A DNA stretch of 64,000 bases from Cobetia marina (GCF_001720485.1 NZ_CP017114.1:930001-994000), one strand, 5' to 3'; shown: positions 51,647 to 61,044, counted from the first letter of the stretch. The notes: generated from the letters alone by a model not told the origin. A program made the numbers and translations.

Positions 51647-52022
51647 GCTCTTACCTCATGGGTCAGGCGGCGCAGGGCGCCGAGGCTGGCGAAGAAATGG
51701 GGGCTTCCCGTGCATCGGGCGTGCCTGTCTAGGGCGACGCTAGCCAGTGACGGCGGCACTGTAAAGTCTGGAGTCTCGGTCATCCTGCCGAGAGCAGGCT
51801 ACAGTAGCGCGTCACGTTGCTCAGGAAACGCATTTGTTCGAAATATTCGGTAAACTTAACAAAAAAACTGCTTGAAGACTGGACGACTTTCGGCCAAATT
51901 AACGTAAAAGCGTGTAGGATACTTTCATGAGCCACGTTGGTCTGCCCGGGATGCGCCAAGTCTTCCCGAGCAGTGAAGCCATGTGCCAACCTGCACCTGC
52001 CATACGCCACAGGAGTTGAGTC
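51647..52022. other. divergent edd/gap control region
   Basis: A 376-bp gap between edd (minus) and gap (plus). An AT-rich core at about 51830-51915 includes the small palindrome cgaa-ata-ttcg (51839-51849) and poly-A, the likely place of both promoters. I looked for the HexR operator described in other gammaproteobacteria (TGTARTTnnnAAYTACA-like) and did not find a clear one. AGGAG at 52011-52015 serves gap. Confidence 0.5.
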
Positions 52023-53027
52023 ATGACATTACGCGTCGCCATCAACGGTTTTGGTCGCATCGGTCGCAACGTGCTGCGTGCGCTGTATGAAGGCCAATAC
52101 AATGATCGCATTCAGGTCGTTGCCATCAACGATCTGGGAGATCCGAAGCTCAACGCTCATCTGTTGAGCCGCGACACCGTGCATGGTCGTTTCGCCGAGA
52201 CGGTCTCTCATGACGAAGAGAACCTGTTCGTCGGTGAAGACAAGATTCGTATCCTGGCGGAACGCGATCCGGCCAAACTGCCGTGGTCCAGCCTGAATGT
52301 TGACCTGGTGATGGAATGCACGGGTCTGTTCACCAAGCGTGCCGCTGCCGCCAAGCATATCGAAGCCGGCGCCAAGCGTGTGCTGATCTCCGCGCCGAGC
52401 GGTGATGCCGATGCCACCATCGTGTTCGGTGTCAACGAAGACACGCTGAAGGCGGAGCATCAGGTCGTGTCCAACGCGTCCTGCACCACCAACTGCCTGG
52501 CACCGGTCGCCAAGGCGCTGAACGACGAAGTCGGCATCGAGAACGGTCTGATGACCACCATCCATGCCTACACCAACGATCAGAACCTGTCGGATGTCTA
52601 CCACTCCGACCCGTACCGTGCCCGCAGTGCCACGCACTCCATGATTCCGACCAAGACCGGTGCCGCGGCAGCCGTGGGCCTGGTGCTGCCGGAACTCAAT
52701 GGCAAGCTGGACGGTCTGGCGATTCGCGTGCCGGTGATCAATGTCTCGCTGGTCGATCTGACCTTCACGGCCTCTCGCGAGACCTCCATCGAAGAGATCA
52801 ATGCCATCGTGACCAAGGCTGCCGAAGGCTCCAGCGTGCTGGCCGTCAACGAGCTGCCGCTGGTGTCCATCGACTTCAACCACGATGCGCATTCCTCCAC
52901 CTTCGACAGCAACCACACTCGCGTCAGCGAAGGGCGTCTGGTCAAGGTCATGGCGTGGTACGACAACGAATGGGGCTTCTCCAATCGCATGCTCGACACC
53001 GCACTGGCCATGCAGGCCGCCAAGTAA
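52023..53027 (+). CDS. gap: glyceraldehyde-3-phosphate dehydrogenase, type I
   Basis: NAD-dependent enzyme of lower glycolysis, 334 residues. The N-terminal [18 protein letters not shown] is the nucleotide-binding motif; the catalytic Cys lies in [15 protein letters not shown] and the C-terminal part includes [17 protein letters not shown]. Its divergence from edd mirrors the pseudomonad gap-1/edd arrangement used for sugar catabolism. A hairpin and a clear terminator follow. Confidence 0.97.
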   Translation: MTLRVAINGFGRIGRNVLRALYEGQYNDRIQVVAINDLGDPKLNAHLLSRDTVHGRFAETVSHDEENLFVGEDKIRILAERDPAKLPWSSLNVDLVMECTGLFTKRAAAAKHIEAGAKRVLISAPSGDADATIVFGVNEDTLKAEHQVVSNASCTTNCLAPVAKALNDEVGIENGLMTTIHAYTNDQNLSDVYHSDPYRARSATHSMIPTKTGAAAAVGLVLPELNGKLDGLAIRVPVINVSLVDLTFTASRETSIEEINAIVTKAAEGSSVLAVNELPLVSIDFNHDAHSSTFDSNHTRVSEGRLVKVMAWYDNEWGFSNRMLDTALAMQAAK

Positions 53028-53054
53028 GATGACTCAAGGCCTCGCCTGAGGTTC

Positions 53055-53077
53055 CCTGAAGAGGCCATCTCTTCAGG
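53055..53077 (+). other. small hairpin after gap
   Basis: 9-bp perfect stem (cctgaagag / ctcttcagg), loop gccat, 27 bases after the gap stop and without a T tract; possibly an mRNA-end structure. Confidence 0.4.
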
Positions 53078-53291
53078 CTGGCACAGGTGAGGTCTCAGAA
53101 TTTGGAGCCCTGTCAGAGACTCGACAGGCTCCCCCCAGGTGAGGACGAGTGGCCCGAGGATTCTCGCGTCGCGCTCAGGCTCCACGGACAAGGCAATGTC
53201 ACTCGTCCCCTCTCAATCGTGTGTCGGTCAGGGTTGGCGCCAAGACCGGCTTCGATGCTGCTCGGAATGACATCGCGTCATCCACTCTTTG

Positions 53292-53319
53292 AACCTCCCA
53301 GTCATGGGAGGTTTTTTTT
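53292..53319 (+). terminator. rho-independent terminator downstream of gap
   Basis: 9-bp stem (aacctccca / tgggaggtt), loop gtca, with a run of eight T. It is about 265 bases after the gap stop, so either gap has a long 3' UTR or a short untranslated RNA ends here. Confidence 0.88.
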
Positions 53320-53723
53320 CGCCTGAATCTCGAGATGAGGGCTTGCCTCGCGATGCTCGTCCTTCAGGCATTCGTGTCTTCGTTTGGCATCATTCGCGTG
53401 AGGCATGAGAGACAGAGATTACAAAGATGGCGACACTCTCTGAAGTTGGTCGGCATAACGTGCGGTGAAAAGTGCCGAATGGCAGGCAATGTGCCGCTTT
53501 CTTGTGGGTGGTGTCGGTGTGATTAGCGAAACTATGAACATGTGTTACACTTTGCTCTTGACATGCGCCGTGTACGTCGCTCGTGAGCGCGGGTGGCATG
53601 TCAGATCATGCAGGCACGCTTTCGTCCTGCGAATGTTCATGTACTGGGGCAATGCAGGGAAGGTATTGCCACACTGCCGCTGTTCTCGGCAGATCTCTTG
53701 ACTTCCAAAGCAGGCTGTCTCAG
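53320..53723 (+). other. intergenic, possible promoter
   Basis: About 400 bp before the unknown gene at 53724. TTAGCG (53523-53528), 17 bases, TACACT (53546-53551) is a weak sigma70-like arrangement. No gene is supported. Confidence 0.3.
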
Positions 53724-54122
53724 ATGCACGATGCCATTCGCGAAGCCCACGAACTGATCGGTGCGACGCTGCGCGATCCCGGGACACAACGTCAGGGACG
53801 CGTGGTCGGCATGGATCTCGGGCGTGTGCAGCCGGCCATCTATGTTCTCTGGCAGGAGAGTGCCGCCGCAGAGCGCATTGACATGACGCCGGATGACTTT
53901 CGTTCATTGCTGGAGCACTCCCGCGCCCGTGGTGGTGAGCGGCAGGAAACTGCCACGCGACGTCACGCTACCGGCGCGGCGCAGAGGCGAGCCAAGGCGC
54001 CCTCTGCGGCGAGCCGAGTGCGCAAGGATGTCGCCCGCGATGGTGCCCCGCATGACACGGTCAGCGAGCCGGATACCCTGCAGGCTGATGCCATGGTCGG
54101 TGCACGTACCGCACAAGGCTAG
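53724..54122 (+). CDS. hypothetical protein with basic tail
   Basis: A 132-residue protein I do not recognise. Residues about 1-70 look folded (MHDAIREAHELIGATLRDPG, then GMDLGRVQPAIYVLWQES), while 75-132 are Arg/Ala/Thr-rich and probably disordered, perhaps nucleic-acid-binding. Start ATG 53724 is where folded sequence begins, but no strong ribosome-binding site precedes it; the frame is open to 53583. A clear terminator right after the stop supports a real gene. It stands alone upstream of the diguanylate cyclase gene. Confidence 0.55.
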   Translation: MHDAIREAHELIGATLRDPGTQRQGRVVGMDLGRVQPAIYVLWQESAAAERIDMTPDDFRSLLEHSRARGGERQETATRRHATGAAQRRAKAPSAASRVRKDVARDGAPHDTVSEPDTLQADAMVGARTAQG

Positions 54123-54144
54123 CACCTTCCGCTCTGACCCCTTC

Positions 54145-54180
54145 ACGCCCGACCCGGACTCTGTTCCGGGTCGGGCGTTT
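54145..54180 (+). terminator. terminator of the hypothetical gene
   Basis: 14-bp stem (54145-54158 with 54165-54178), loop ctctgt, ending in tttt. Confidence 0.9.
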
Positions 54181-54335
54181 TCGTGCTGCCCATCGAGATT
54201 GTCAGTCCAGAGGCGGCATGGGCCTGCCTGCCCTTGACGGTGACGTGCCCTCCAGCGTTGGCGTGACGCACTGGTCTTGCGCGGGGTGATGACGCACTCT
54301 GAGGGGCGACGTCTGACCCAAAGGGGAGTCTCACA

Positions 54336-56756
54336 TTGCTGGAATCGTTCTCAGATGCCCGCCTGCTGCACCATTACCATGCCGTCGCAGGGGATGTCCT
54401 GTTCATGTTGAGCGCGGACGGCCAGCGCTTCCTTACCCTGAATCCTGCAGTGGAGCGTCTGCTCGGGTATGGCGAGCGCGACTTCCTCAAGCATCCCGAA
54501 CTGTGGTTCTCCCTGATCGTGGCGGCAGATCGTCAGCGAGTCAGAGACTTCCGGGCCTCCGGTGCTCCTGCCGGGTCGATGACCTATCGCATCAGGGATC
54601 GCAGTGGACACGGCGTGCTGGTGGAGGAAACACTCTGGCGCTCCGGCGCGAATCACCCGGTCTGCGGTCGAGTCGTCGATATCTCCCTACGAGAACAGGC
54701 ACTTGCCCACGAGCGACAGCAGCTTCAGGCATATCGCATGATGCTGATGCGCAGCAGAGACCCCATGGCCATGCTGGAGGTGAGAGGAACCTCCCTGTAC
54801 CTGCATGAGGCGAATCCGGCATGGCACCTCTACCATGACGCCGCCATGGCACATGCGGGACAGACCCTGGAGCGGGTGTATCACTCCCACGTCATGCATT
54901 GTCTGGAAGGAGCCGGGACCTTGCAGTGTGACGTCAGCCTGAGCTTGCCACGTGGCGATTGTCGTCTTTCCGTCCAGCTGGTGAATCTGGGCCGGACGCA
55001 GCAAGGAGACTCGCCTCGAGTCGCCGTGATGGTGCGTGACATCAGCGCGACTCACCACCGGTTGGAGCAGGCGGTCAATCAACGTCAGCGGTTGATGACT
55101 CAGCTCAATGACACCCCGGGGGTGCGCTATTGTGCGCGAGGCCCCTGGCCACTGGAGGAGCTGCAATCCATCTCCTCCGGCGTCGAGATGTTGGCGGGCC
55201 TGTCGCGGGACCTGCTGCTGGCCAGCCCGCGAATCTGGCAGTCACGCATCTGCGAGGATGACCTGGCGGAATGTCAGGCACGCTTTCAGGAGGCCGTCGA
55301 CTCGCGCAGTGCCAGCGTCAGCCTGCGTTACTCCTTCCGCCATGTGGATGGCCGCCAATGCTATCTGCAGGATGACATGCACCTCTACTATGCGGCCGGA
55401 GGCGCCGTCAGAGAGGTGTTGGGGCAACTGAGTGACATCAGTGAAAGCGAGGCTCACCGACGCCAGCTGGAGTATCTGATACAGCAGATGCCGGGCATGG
55501 TGTTTCAATGCCGGCTCAGCCGGGAGGATGAGTTCACCTATACCTATCTATCGCCGGTCGCCCATCAACTGCTGGGAGAGGAAGTTGACGCGACACTTGA
55601 GGATGCCTCGCGCTTCCTGTCGCATCTCAATGACCAGGAGCGGCAAAGACTGCTTGAATCGGCACGCGCCAGTGCCGAAACCCAGTCGCCCTGGGAGCCG
55701 GATATCTACTATGAGCATCCAGATGGGGAAACCCGGCGACTGGCCTGCGTGGCCTTGCCCCAACCGATGGACCCCATCGATGGCAGCGTGACATGGAATG
55801 GTTACTGTGACGACATCACGGCGCGCCATCACATCGAGCGGGCGCTGCGTCAGAGCGAGGAGCGCTATCGATTCATTCTCGATTCCGTCAGCGACATGGT
55901 CAGCATTGAAGGCAGTGACGGGATCTGTCAGTACATCAGCCCATCCGTCGAGAGGCTTTGCGGGTTTGGCGTGAATGACATCGAGGGCAGCGAGATCAAG
56001 CTGCTGATTCATCCGGATGACAGAGACCGCGTCGCCAGGAAGGTCCATCGTTCCGCCTGCCTTGGAGAGGTCTTTCGTGTCGACTTCCGAATTCTCCACA
56101 AGCAGGGCCATACGCTGTGGTTCGAATCCATCTCCACGCCCTCGATGGACCCCAAGACCGGCCGCTATCTCCGGATTCTGTCGGTCTCGCGCAATATCAA
56201 TGAACGCAAGCTGATCGAACAGCGGCGCGAGCATGAAGCCATGACGGACGCGATGACCGGTGCCATGACCCGCAGCTGCTTCCTCTCCATGCTGGATACG
56301 TTGCTGGTATCCGCCTCGCGGGACCAGATTGCCCTGGTCCTGTTCGATGTGGATCACTTCAAGCGGGTCAATGACAGCTTCGGTCATGCCGCCGGGGACC
56401 AGTTGTTGAGTGGGTTGGGCGGCATCTGTCAGCAGCAATTGCGGCGCAATGACTATTTCGGGCGATTGGGGGGCGAGGAATTCGGCATCTTGCTGGCTGA
56501 TGCCGGGGTCGCTACCGCTGTCGGCATGGCAGAGCGTCTGCGTCAGAAGATTGCCGGCATGACCTTCGCGTTCATGCAGCAGGAGCTGCTGTGTACCGTG
56601 AGTCTCGGCGTCGCCACGCCGCTGCCCGGGGAGAGCCGTGACGACTTCCTGCATCGTGCTGACATGGCGCTTTACAGTGCCAAGCGGAGTGGTCGTAACC
56701 GGGTGGTAGTGGCATCAAGCTCGGTGAGCGAGGACAATCGGGAGGAAGGGATGTGA
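54336..56756 (+). CDS. multi-PAS diguanylate cyclase
   Basis: An 806-residue cytosolic sensor that should make cyclic di-GMP. No membrane segment is evident. Four or more PAS/PAC-like modules span residues about 10-620 (for example GDVLFMLSADGQRFLTLN; RFILDSVSDMVSIEGSDGIC; FRVDFRILHKQGHTLWFES). The GGDEF domain (about 635-795) has the active motif GGEEF at 712-716, metal-binding FDVDHFKRVNDSFGH, and the inhibitory I-site RRND at 703-706, so product inhibition is expected. TTG 54336 was chosen for GGGGAG eight bases upstream. The stop overlaps the next ORF, but the hydrolase start is probably downstream. Confidence 0.92.
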   Translation: MLESFSDARLLHHYHAVAGDVLFMLSADGQRFLTLNPAVERLLGYGERDFLKHPELWFSLIVAADRQRVRDFRASGAPAGSMTYRIRDRSGHGVLVEETLWRSGANHPVCGRVVDISLREQALAHERQQLQAYRMMLMRSRDPMAMLEVRGTSLYLHEANPAWHLYHDAAMAHAGQTLERVYHSHVMHCLEGAGTLQCDVSLSLPRGDCRLSVQLVNLGRTQQGDSPRVAVMVRDISATHHRLEQAVNQRQRLMTQLNDTPGVRYCARGPWPLEELQSISSGVEMLAGLSRDLLLASPRIWQSRICEDDLAECQARFQEAVDSRSASVSLRYSFRHVDGRQCYLQDDMHLYYAAGGAVREVLGQLSDISESEAHRRQLEYLIQQMPGMVFQCRLSREDEFTYTYLSPVAHQLLGEEVDATLEDASRFLSHLNDQERQRLLESARASAETQSPWEPDIYYEHPDGETRRLACVALPQPMDPIDGSVTWNGYCDDITARHHIERALRQSEERYRFILDSVSDMVSIEGSDGICQYISPSVERLCGFGVNDIEGSEIKLLIHPDDRDRVARKVHRSACLGEVFRVDFRILHKQGHTLWFESISTPSMDPKTGRYLRILSVSRNINERKLIEQRREHEAMTDAMTGAMTRSCFLSMLDTLLVSASRDQIALVLFDVDHFKRVNDSFGHAAGDQLLSGLGGICQQQLRRNDYFGRLGGEEFGILLADAGVATAVGMAERLRQKIAGMTFAFMQQELLCTVSLGVATPLPGESRDDFLHRADMALYSAKRSGRNRVVVASSSVSEDNREEGM

Positions 56757-56821
56757 CCGCGACACGACAGTGGGCACGTTCCATCATTCTGTACTCTGTC
56801 AATCTGCACAAGGAGTGGGCG

Positions 56822-57688
56822 ATGCGTATGTTACGTGGCTGGTGCGCCGGAAGTCTGTTGTTTGCACAATCGGTGCTGTCCGCGGGGCAGGCATTGGCGG
56901 CCGATGATGGCACCCTCGTCGACCGTCTCGAAGGGCCGCAGGTCGTCACCGAGGTCGTGACCTATCGTGCCAATGGTGAGGAGCATGTCGGGCTGATCGC
57001 GCGTGATGCCAAGGCCAAGGGGCGTCGCCCCGGCATACTGCTGGTCCATGAGTGGTGGGGGCTCAACAGTTATGCTCGCAAGCGCGCGGAGCAGCTGGCG
57101 GGGCTCGGCTATGTCGTGATGGCGGTAGACATGTACGGTGAAGGCCGCACGGCGGAGCATCCCGAGGATGCCAAGGCCTTCTCGTCGGCGGTGATGAGTG
57201 ACTGGCCGAAGGCCGAATCCAGCTTCAATTCGGCGCTGGCGGTGCTGCGTTCTCGCCCCGAGGTGGATGGTGACCGCCTTGCGGCCATCGGCTATTGCTT
57301 CGGGGGAGGTGTCGTGTTGAACATGGCGCTTTCCGGCGCTCCGCTCAAGGCTGTCGTCAGCTTCCACGGCAGCCCTGGAATCGCCGTCGAGAATCCCGAG
57401 CCCTTCGCCGGACGCGTCGTGATCCAGAATGGCGAGGCGGATTCTCTGGTATCGCAGCAAGGATTGGACACGCTGCTGTCTACCTTTGAATCCCTCGGTA
57501 CGCGGACGACCCTGATCCAGTATCCGGGGGCGAAGCATGCGTTCACCAATCCGGAGTCGGATGCCAAGGCCGCCAGGTACGACCTCCCGCTCGGCTATGA
57601 TGCGTCGGCGGATGCTGCCTCCTGGCAGGTCATGCTCAATCTGTTCAATGGCGTGTTCAAGTCACCGAAGACCCAGCCGCAGACATGA
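56822..57688 (+). CDS. secreted dienelactone hydrolase family protein
   Basis: A 288-residue alpha/beta hydrolase with a signal peptide (MRMLRGWCAGSLLFAQSVLS, cleavage near ALA-ADD), hence periplasmic. The DLH nucleophile motif is GYCFGGG with Cys as nucleophile, followed by Asp in EADSLV and His in GAKHAFTNPES, completing a Cys-Asp-His triad; VHEWWGLN is also typical. Substrate unknown. ATG 56822 has AAGGAG eight bases upstream; the frame is open back to 56753, where it overlaps the diguanylate cyclase stop by four bases. Co-transcription with that gene is likely. Confidence 0.87.
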   Translation: MRMLRGWCAGSLLFAQSVLSAGQALAADDGTLVDRLEGPQVVTEVVTYRANGEEHVGLIARDAKAKGRRPGILLVHEWWGLNSYARKRAEQLAGLGYVVMAVDMYGEGRTAEHPEDAKAFSSAVMSDWPKAESSFNSALAVLRSRPEVDGDRLAAIGYCFGGGVVLNMALSGAPLKAVVSFHGSPGIAVENPEPFAGRVVIQNGEADSLVSQQGLDTLLSTFESLGTRTTLIQYPGAKHAFTNPESDAKAARYDLPLGYDASADAASWQVMLNLFNGVFKSPKTQPQT

Positions 57689-57723
57689 GCAGGTTGTCGT
57701 GACGCCGAATGCGTGACCTACAT

Positions 57724-57763
57724 GAAGAAGCCCGTTCAGGCATCATCCTGAACGGGCTTCTTC
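57724..57763. terminator. bidirectional terminator
   Basis: Perfect 17-bp stem (57724-57740 with 57747-57763), loop catcat, between the convergent hydrolase and pncB genes. Confidence 0.88.
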
Positions 57764-57795
57764 ATTGCTGGGTGACGGTGTCAGGGGCGAGCGCG

Positions 57796-58980
57796 TCAGT
57801 CTGCCGTCTGATCCAGCTCCTTGAGCGAGAGCACCTGATGCGCGAGACGAATCATGTCCGGATCACCCGTATGCTTGCTGGACACATCCGACAGCTTGAT
57901 CACCGGCACCCAATCCTGACCCTCGGGCCGGGCTTCCGTCATCTTGATGACCATGTTCATCGGCTGGGGGCCGACGTCATTGGTGAAATTGGTGCCGATC
58001 CCGAACGACATGCCGATACGACCGGCACAGTAGCGCACGATACGGTCAACCTTGTCGGTATCCAGACCATCCGAGAAGATGATCGTCTTGGTCTTGGGAT
58101 CAATGCCCAGCGACTCATAGTGGCGAATGGTCGCTTCGGCAAACTCGATGGGATCACCGCTGTCGTGCCGTACCCCATCAAACAGCTTGGCGAACTTCTT
58201 GTCGAAGCTTCTGAAGAAGGCACGACTGGTAAAGGTATCTGAAAGCGCGATCCCCAGATCACCCCGGTAGACCTTCACCCAGTTTTCCAGCGCCAGGATG
58301 TTGGCCATCTTGAACCCGAAGCGCGCTGCATGAAACATGAACCACTCGTGAGCATGCGTCCCGATGGGCTTGGTGCCATGACGCTGGGCCATGTGGACAT
58401 TGCTGGTGCCGATGAAGCAGCCACGGCCCTGTTCCTTGAGGGCGGCCACTACCTGATCATGGACCGCATAGGAATGGCGACGACGCGTCCCGAACTCGGC
58501 GACACGTACCCCCAGACGCTTGTAGTGCTCGATCTTGGTCAGCGTACTGTCACGCACGCTCTTGTCGCTGTCACGCTGATCGCCACCAAGGCGGTACCAG
58601 AGCTCACTGATCATCGCCATCAGCGGGACTTCCCACAGGATGGTGCGGTACCAGTAGCCCTCGATATGGACCTCAAGCTCCTCACCCGACTGGGTGATGG
58701 TGATTTCCGCGGGATCGAAGCGAAAGCCGGCAAGAAAGTCACGATAGGTGGGGTCGAGGAAGGGGCACTGTTGCTCCAGAAACTCCTTTTCCTCAGCACT
58801 CAGCGCCAGGCGTGCCATGTCATCCACGGCCGCGCGCAGTGCTTCGCCGAATCCCGGGGGGAAGGCATGCTGGCCCCGGTTGATGAAGGCGTAACGGGTG
58901 CGTGCGTAGGGAAACAGTTTCACCACCGCGTTCTGCATGGTGAACTTGTAGAAATCATTATCGAGAATCGAGTGCAGCAT
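57796..58980 (-). CDS. pncB: nicotinate phosphoribosyltransferase
   Basis: Salvages nicotinate into NAD by joining it to PRPP with ATP use. The 394-residue length fits (E. coli 400). The start MLHSILDNDFYKFTMQNAV is typical, as is the later GTSNVHMAQRHGTKPIGTHA with the phosphorylated His in THAHEW, and FSDGLDTDKV for phosphoribosyl binding. ATG 58980 was preferred over 59037, whose extra residues lack family similarity; neither has a strong ribosome-binding site. No NrtR or NadR operator was recognised. Confidence 0.95.
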   Translation of the reverse strand: MLHSILDNDFYKFTMQNAVVKLFPYARTRYAFINRGQHAFPPGFGEALRAAVDDMARLALSAEEKEFLEQQCPFLDPTYRDFLAGFRFDPAEITITQSGEELEVHIEGYWYRTILWEVPLMAMISELWYRLGGDQRDSDKSVRDSTLTKIEHYKRLGVRVAEFGTRRRHSYAVHDQVVAALKEQGRGCFIGTSNVHMAQRHGTKPIGTHAHEWFMFHAARFGFKMANILALENWVKVYRGDLGIALSDTFTSRAFFRSFDKKFAKLFDGVRHDSGDPIEFAEATIRHYESLGIDPKTKTIIFSDGLDTDKVDRIVRYCAGRIGMSFGIGTNFTNDVGPQPMNMVIKMTEARPEGQDWVPVIKLSDVSSKHTGDPDMIRLAHQVLSLKELDQTAD

Positions 58981-59112
58981 CGAGGCTCGCTCAGGTATGA
59001 GGCGGCTCACAGGAGCCGGAATCGCTGGCGGGAGCACACCAGGTGCTCAAGGCGGCAGGGTGTCCCGCTGGCATGAAAATCGGGGGGCAGGCTGAAGGAG
59101 GGTCGTCCTGCG

Positions 59113-59493
59113 TCAGCTGCTGAACGCCATGATACCGAACATGGTGAGCATCATGCCGCCGAACATCAGCAGACCCGCCAATGACAACGCGATGAGCAGG
59201 TAGCCCAGTATGAGGCCGGCCAGCGCCCAGCTATCGCCGGCATCACCGCGCTGGCGGATCTGTCGGCGGGCGAGATGACCGCAGACGATGCCACCCAATG
59301 CCGCGGGTGCCAGCAGACAGCCCAGCACGCTCAGGGCAAAGGAGGCCAGTGCCATGGCATTGGTCTCGGCGCGGGTTTCCTGCGCAGAGGGAGTGGTGGG
59401 ACGCTCGGTAGCCGTCGCCGTATCGCGCGTGGGCTCAGGCTTGTCGGCGGGAGGCGATGTATCAGTCATGGCAGTCTCATTGTCTTGCATCAT
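59113..59493 (-). CDS. DUF4190 domain membrane protein
   Basis: A 126-residue protein with a disordered Thr/Pro/Glu-rich N-terminus (about 1-42) and a two-helix membrane domain (43-126): NAMALASFALSVLGCLLAPA, GGIVCGHLARRQI, then SWALAGLILGYLLIALSLAG, the DUF4190 pattern. Function is unknown; such small proteins may bind partners at the membrane. ATG 59469 is an alternative start. It is divergent from the GNAT-like gene with about 77 bases between. Confidence 0.75.
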   Translation of the reverse strand: MMQDNETAMTDTSPPADKPEPTRDTATATERPTTPSAQETRAETNAMALASFALSVLGCLLAPAALGGIVCGHLARRQIRQRGDAGDSWALAGLILGYLLIALSLAGLLMFGGMMLTMFGIMAFSS

Positions 59494-59570
59494 GGCGACA
59501 CACTAGCATGTCCTGGGGCAGGCGGCATATCGGCCGGGCGGCAGGGTGGGCATCTTCAGAGGAGAGCAGG

Positions 59571-60860
59571 GTGAGCGAGCACCGGGAAGCAGGGCATCAG
59601 GAGAGTGATGCGTCGCGAAGGCAGATCGGGACTGAGGCCACTGACAGACGTGGCGCGAACTGGCATCTGGACGTGCTCTCGTCGATCAGCGCTGTCACGC
59701 CCGCAGAATGGGATGCGCTGGCGGGAAAAGAGTATCCCTTTCTGCAACATGCCTATCTTCGTGCACTGGAAGACAGCGGCGCGGCCTGCGCGTCTACGGG
59801 CTGGTACCCGGCGCACTTGCTGGTGCGTGACGAGTCAGGACGGCTTGTCGCCGGCTTGCTGCGCTATCTCAAGCTGCACTCGCGGGGCGAGTATGTCTTT
59901 GATCAGCAATGGGCCGAGGCGCTGGAGCAGGCCGGTGGGCGTTATTATCCCAAGCAGCTGTCGGCAGTTCCCTTCACGCCGAGCGCTGGTCCGCGGCTGG
60001 TCCTGGCCTCATCGGAGACGGGAGGCCCTTCCCGCCGAGCGTTGCTTGCCTGGTTGTGGCCCAGGCTTCAGGCCGGCGTGGCACCCGCCGTCGACGCAGG
60101 CGGGCCCTTGCGACGCTTTGAGCACAGTGGCTTTCATCTGTTGTTCGCGGATCTTGACGAGTGCCGCGACTGGCAAGCCGTCAGTCCGCAGCTGATGCTG
60201 CGTGGTGGCATGCAGTATCACTGGCAGTCGCGAGGTGAGCGAGACTTCGATGAGTGGCTGGGCAGTCTGCGCTCCAAGCGACGCAAGGAGATCCGCCGCG
60301 AGCGCCGCAAGGTGCTCGAGCAGGGCATCACCCTCGCGCGTCTCAGCGGTGAAGCCATCGGTGAGAGCGATCTCGAAGCTTTCCATCGCTGTTACTGCAT
60401 GACTTATCTGGAGCGCGGACAACGGCCCTACCTGACACTGGCGTTCTTTCAGCGCTTAAGGCGCAGCATGCCCGAACAGCTGCTGCTGGTGCAGGCGCGT
60501 GATGAACATGGCGATCCTGTGGCGGCTGCGTTGTGCCTTGTCGGTGCCGATTGCCTCTATGGGCGCTGGTGGGGCAGTGAAGTGCAGGCGGACTGCCTGC
60601 ATTTCGAGGTCTGCTATTACCAGGGGCTGGAGTTCTGCCTTGAGCGGGGACTGACGCGCTTTGATCCGGGCACACAGGGTGAGCACAAGATCAGCCGCGG
60701 CTTCTCGGCCTATGACACCTGGTCATTGCACTGGCTGGTACATCCCGGACTGCAGTCAGCCGTGGCTGACGCGCTTGAGGAGGAAGCGCGCTGGTTGAGC
60801 GGGGCGCGACGCCAGGTGGAGGCGATGCTGCCCTATCATCATCAGCCTGATCTATCCTGA
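59571..60860 (+). CDS. FemAB/GNAT-like protein (PF04339-type)
   Basis: A 429-residue cytoplasmic protein of the GNAT-related family sometimes called peptidoglycan biosynthesis/recognition, with segments EYPFLQHAYLRALEDSG, RSKRRKEIRRERRKVLEQG, FHRCYCMTYLERGQRPYL and HFEVCYYQGLEFCLERG, then GTQGEHKISRGF. An acyl-transfer role is expected but substrate is unknown. GTG 59571 has AGGAG at 59560-59564; the frame is open to 59457. Its last codons are part of a 26-bp tandem repeat. Confidence 0.85.
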   Translation: MSEHREAGHQESDASRRQIGTEATDRRGANWHLDVLSSISAVTPAEWDALAGKEYPFLQHAYLRALEDSGAACASTGWYPAHLLVRDESGRLVAGLLRYLKLHSRGEYVFDQQWAEALEQAGGRYYPKQLSAVPFTPSAGPRLVLASSETGGPSRRALLAWLWPRLQAGVAPAVDAGGPLRRFEHSGFHLLFADLDECRDWQAVSPQLMLRGGMQYHWQSRGERDFDEWLGSLRSKRRKEIRRERRKVLEQGITLARLSGEAIGESDLEAFHRCYCMTYLERGQRPYLTLAFFQRLRRSMPEQLLLVQARDEHGDPVAAALCLVGADCLYGRWWGSEVQADCLHFEVCYYQGLEFCLERGLTRFDPGTQGEHKISRGFSAYDTWSLHWLVHPGLQSAVADALEEEARWLSGARRQVEAMLPYHHQPDLS

Positions 60861-60924
60861 AGGTCTGTCCTGAAGCGCTATTCTTAAGGTCTGTCCTGAA
60901 GCGCTATCCTGAAGATCTGCCCTG
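60853..60924. repeat. 26-bp tandem repeat overlapping a stop codon
   Basis: Unit 1 (60853-60878) contains the last codons and stop of the FemAB/GNAT-like gene; unit 2 (60879-60904) is 24 of 26 identical and unit 3 (60905-60924) is partial. The copies look like duplication of the gene end. Confidence 0.88.
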
Positions 60925-61044
60925 TACCCGTTTCTCCCCTGCTTGTTCCCCCTGGCTGGATGCCCTGACAGGTAGCAGGTGGCAGAGATGGCACTGCGAT
61001 GACTACACTGAAAACATCTTAATGTTCTAAATTTAGAGGCTCCC

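Noticed and set aside
51647..52022. HexR operator between edd and gap
   Set aside because: I searched by eye for the HexR palindrome and found no match good enough to report.
56119..56129. GGTTCGAATCC, like a tRNA T-loop
   Set aside because: It lies inside the diguanylate cyclase coding frame and no acceptor or anticodon arm surrounds it.
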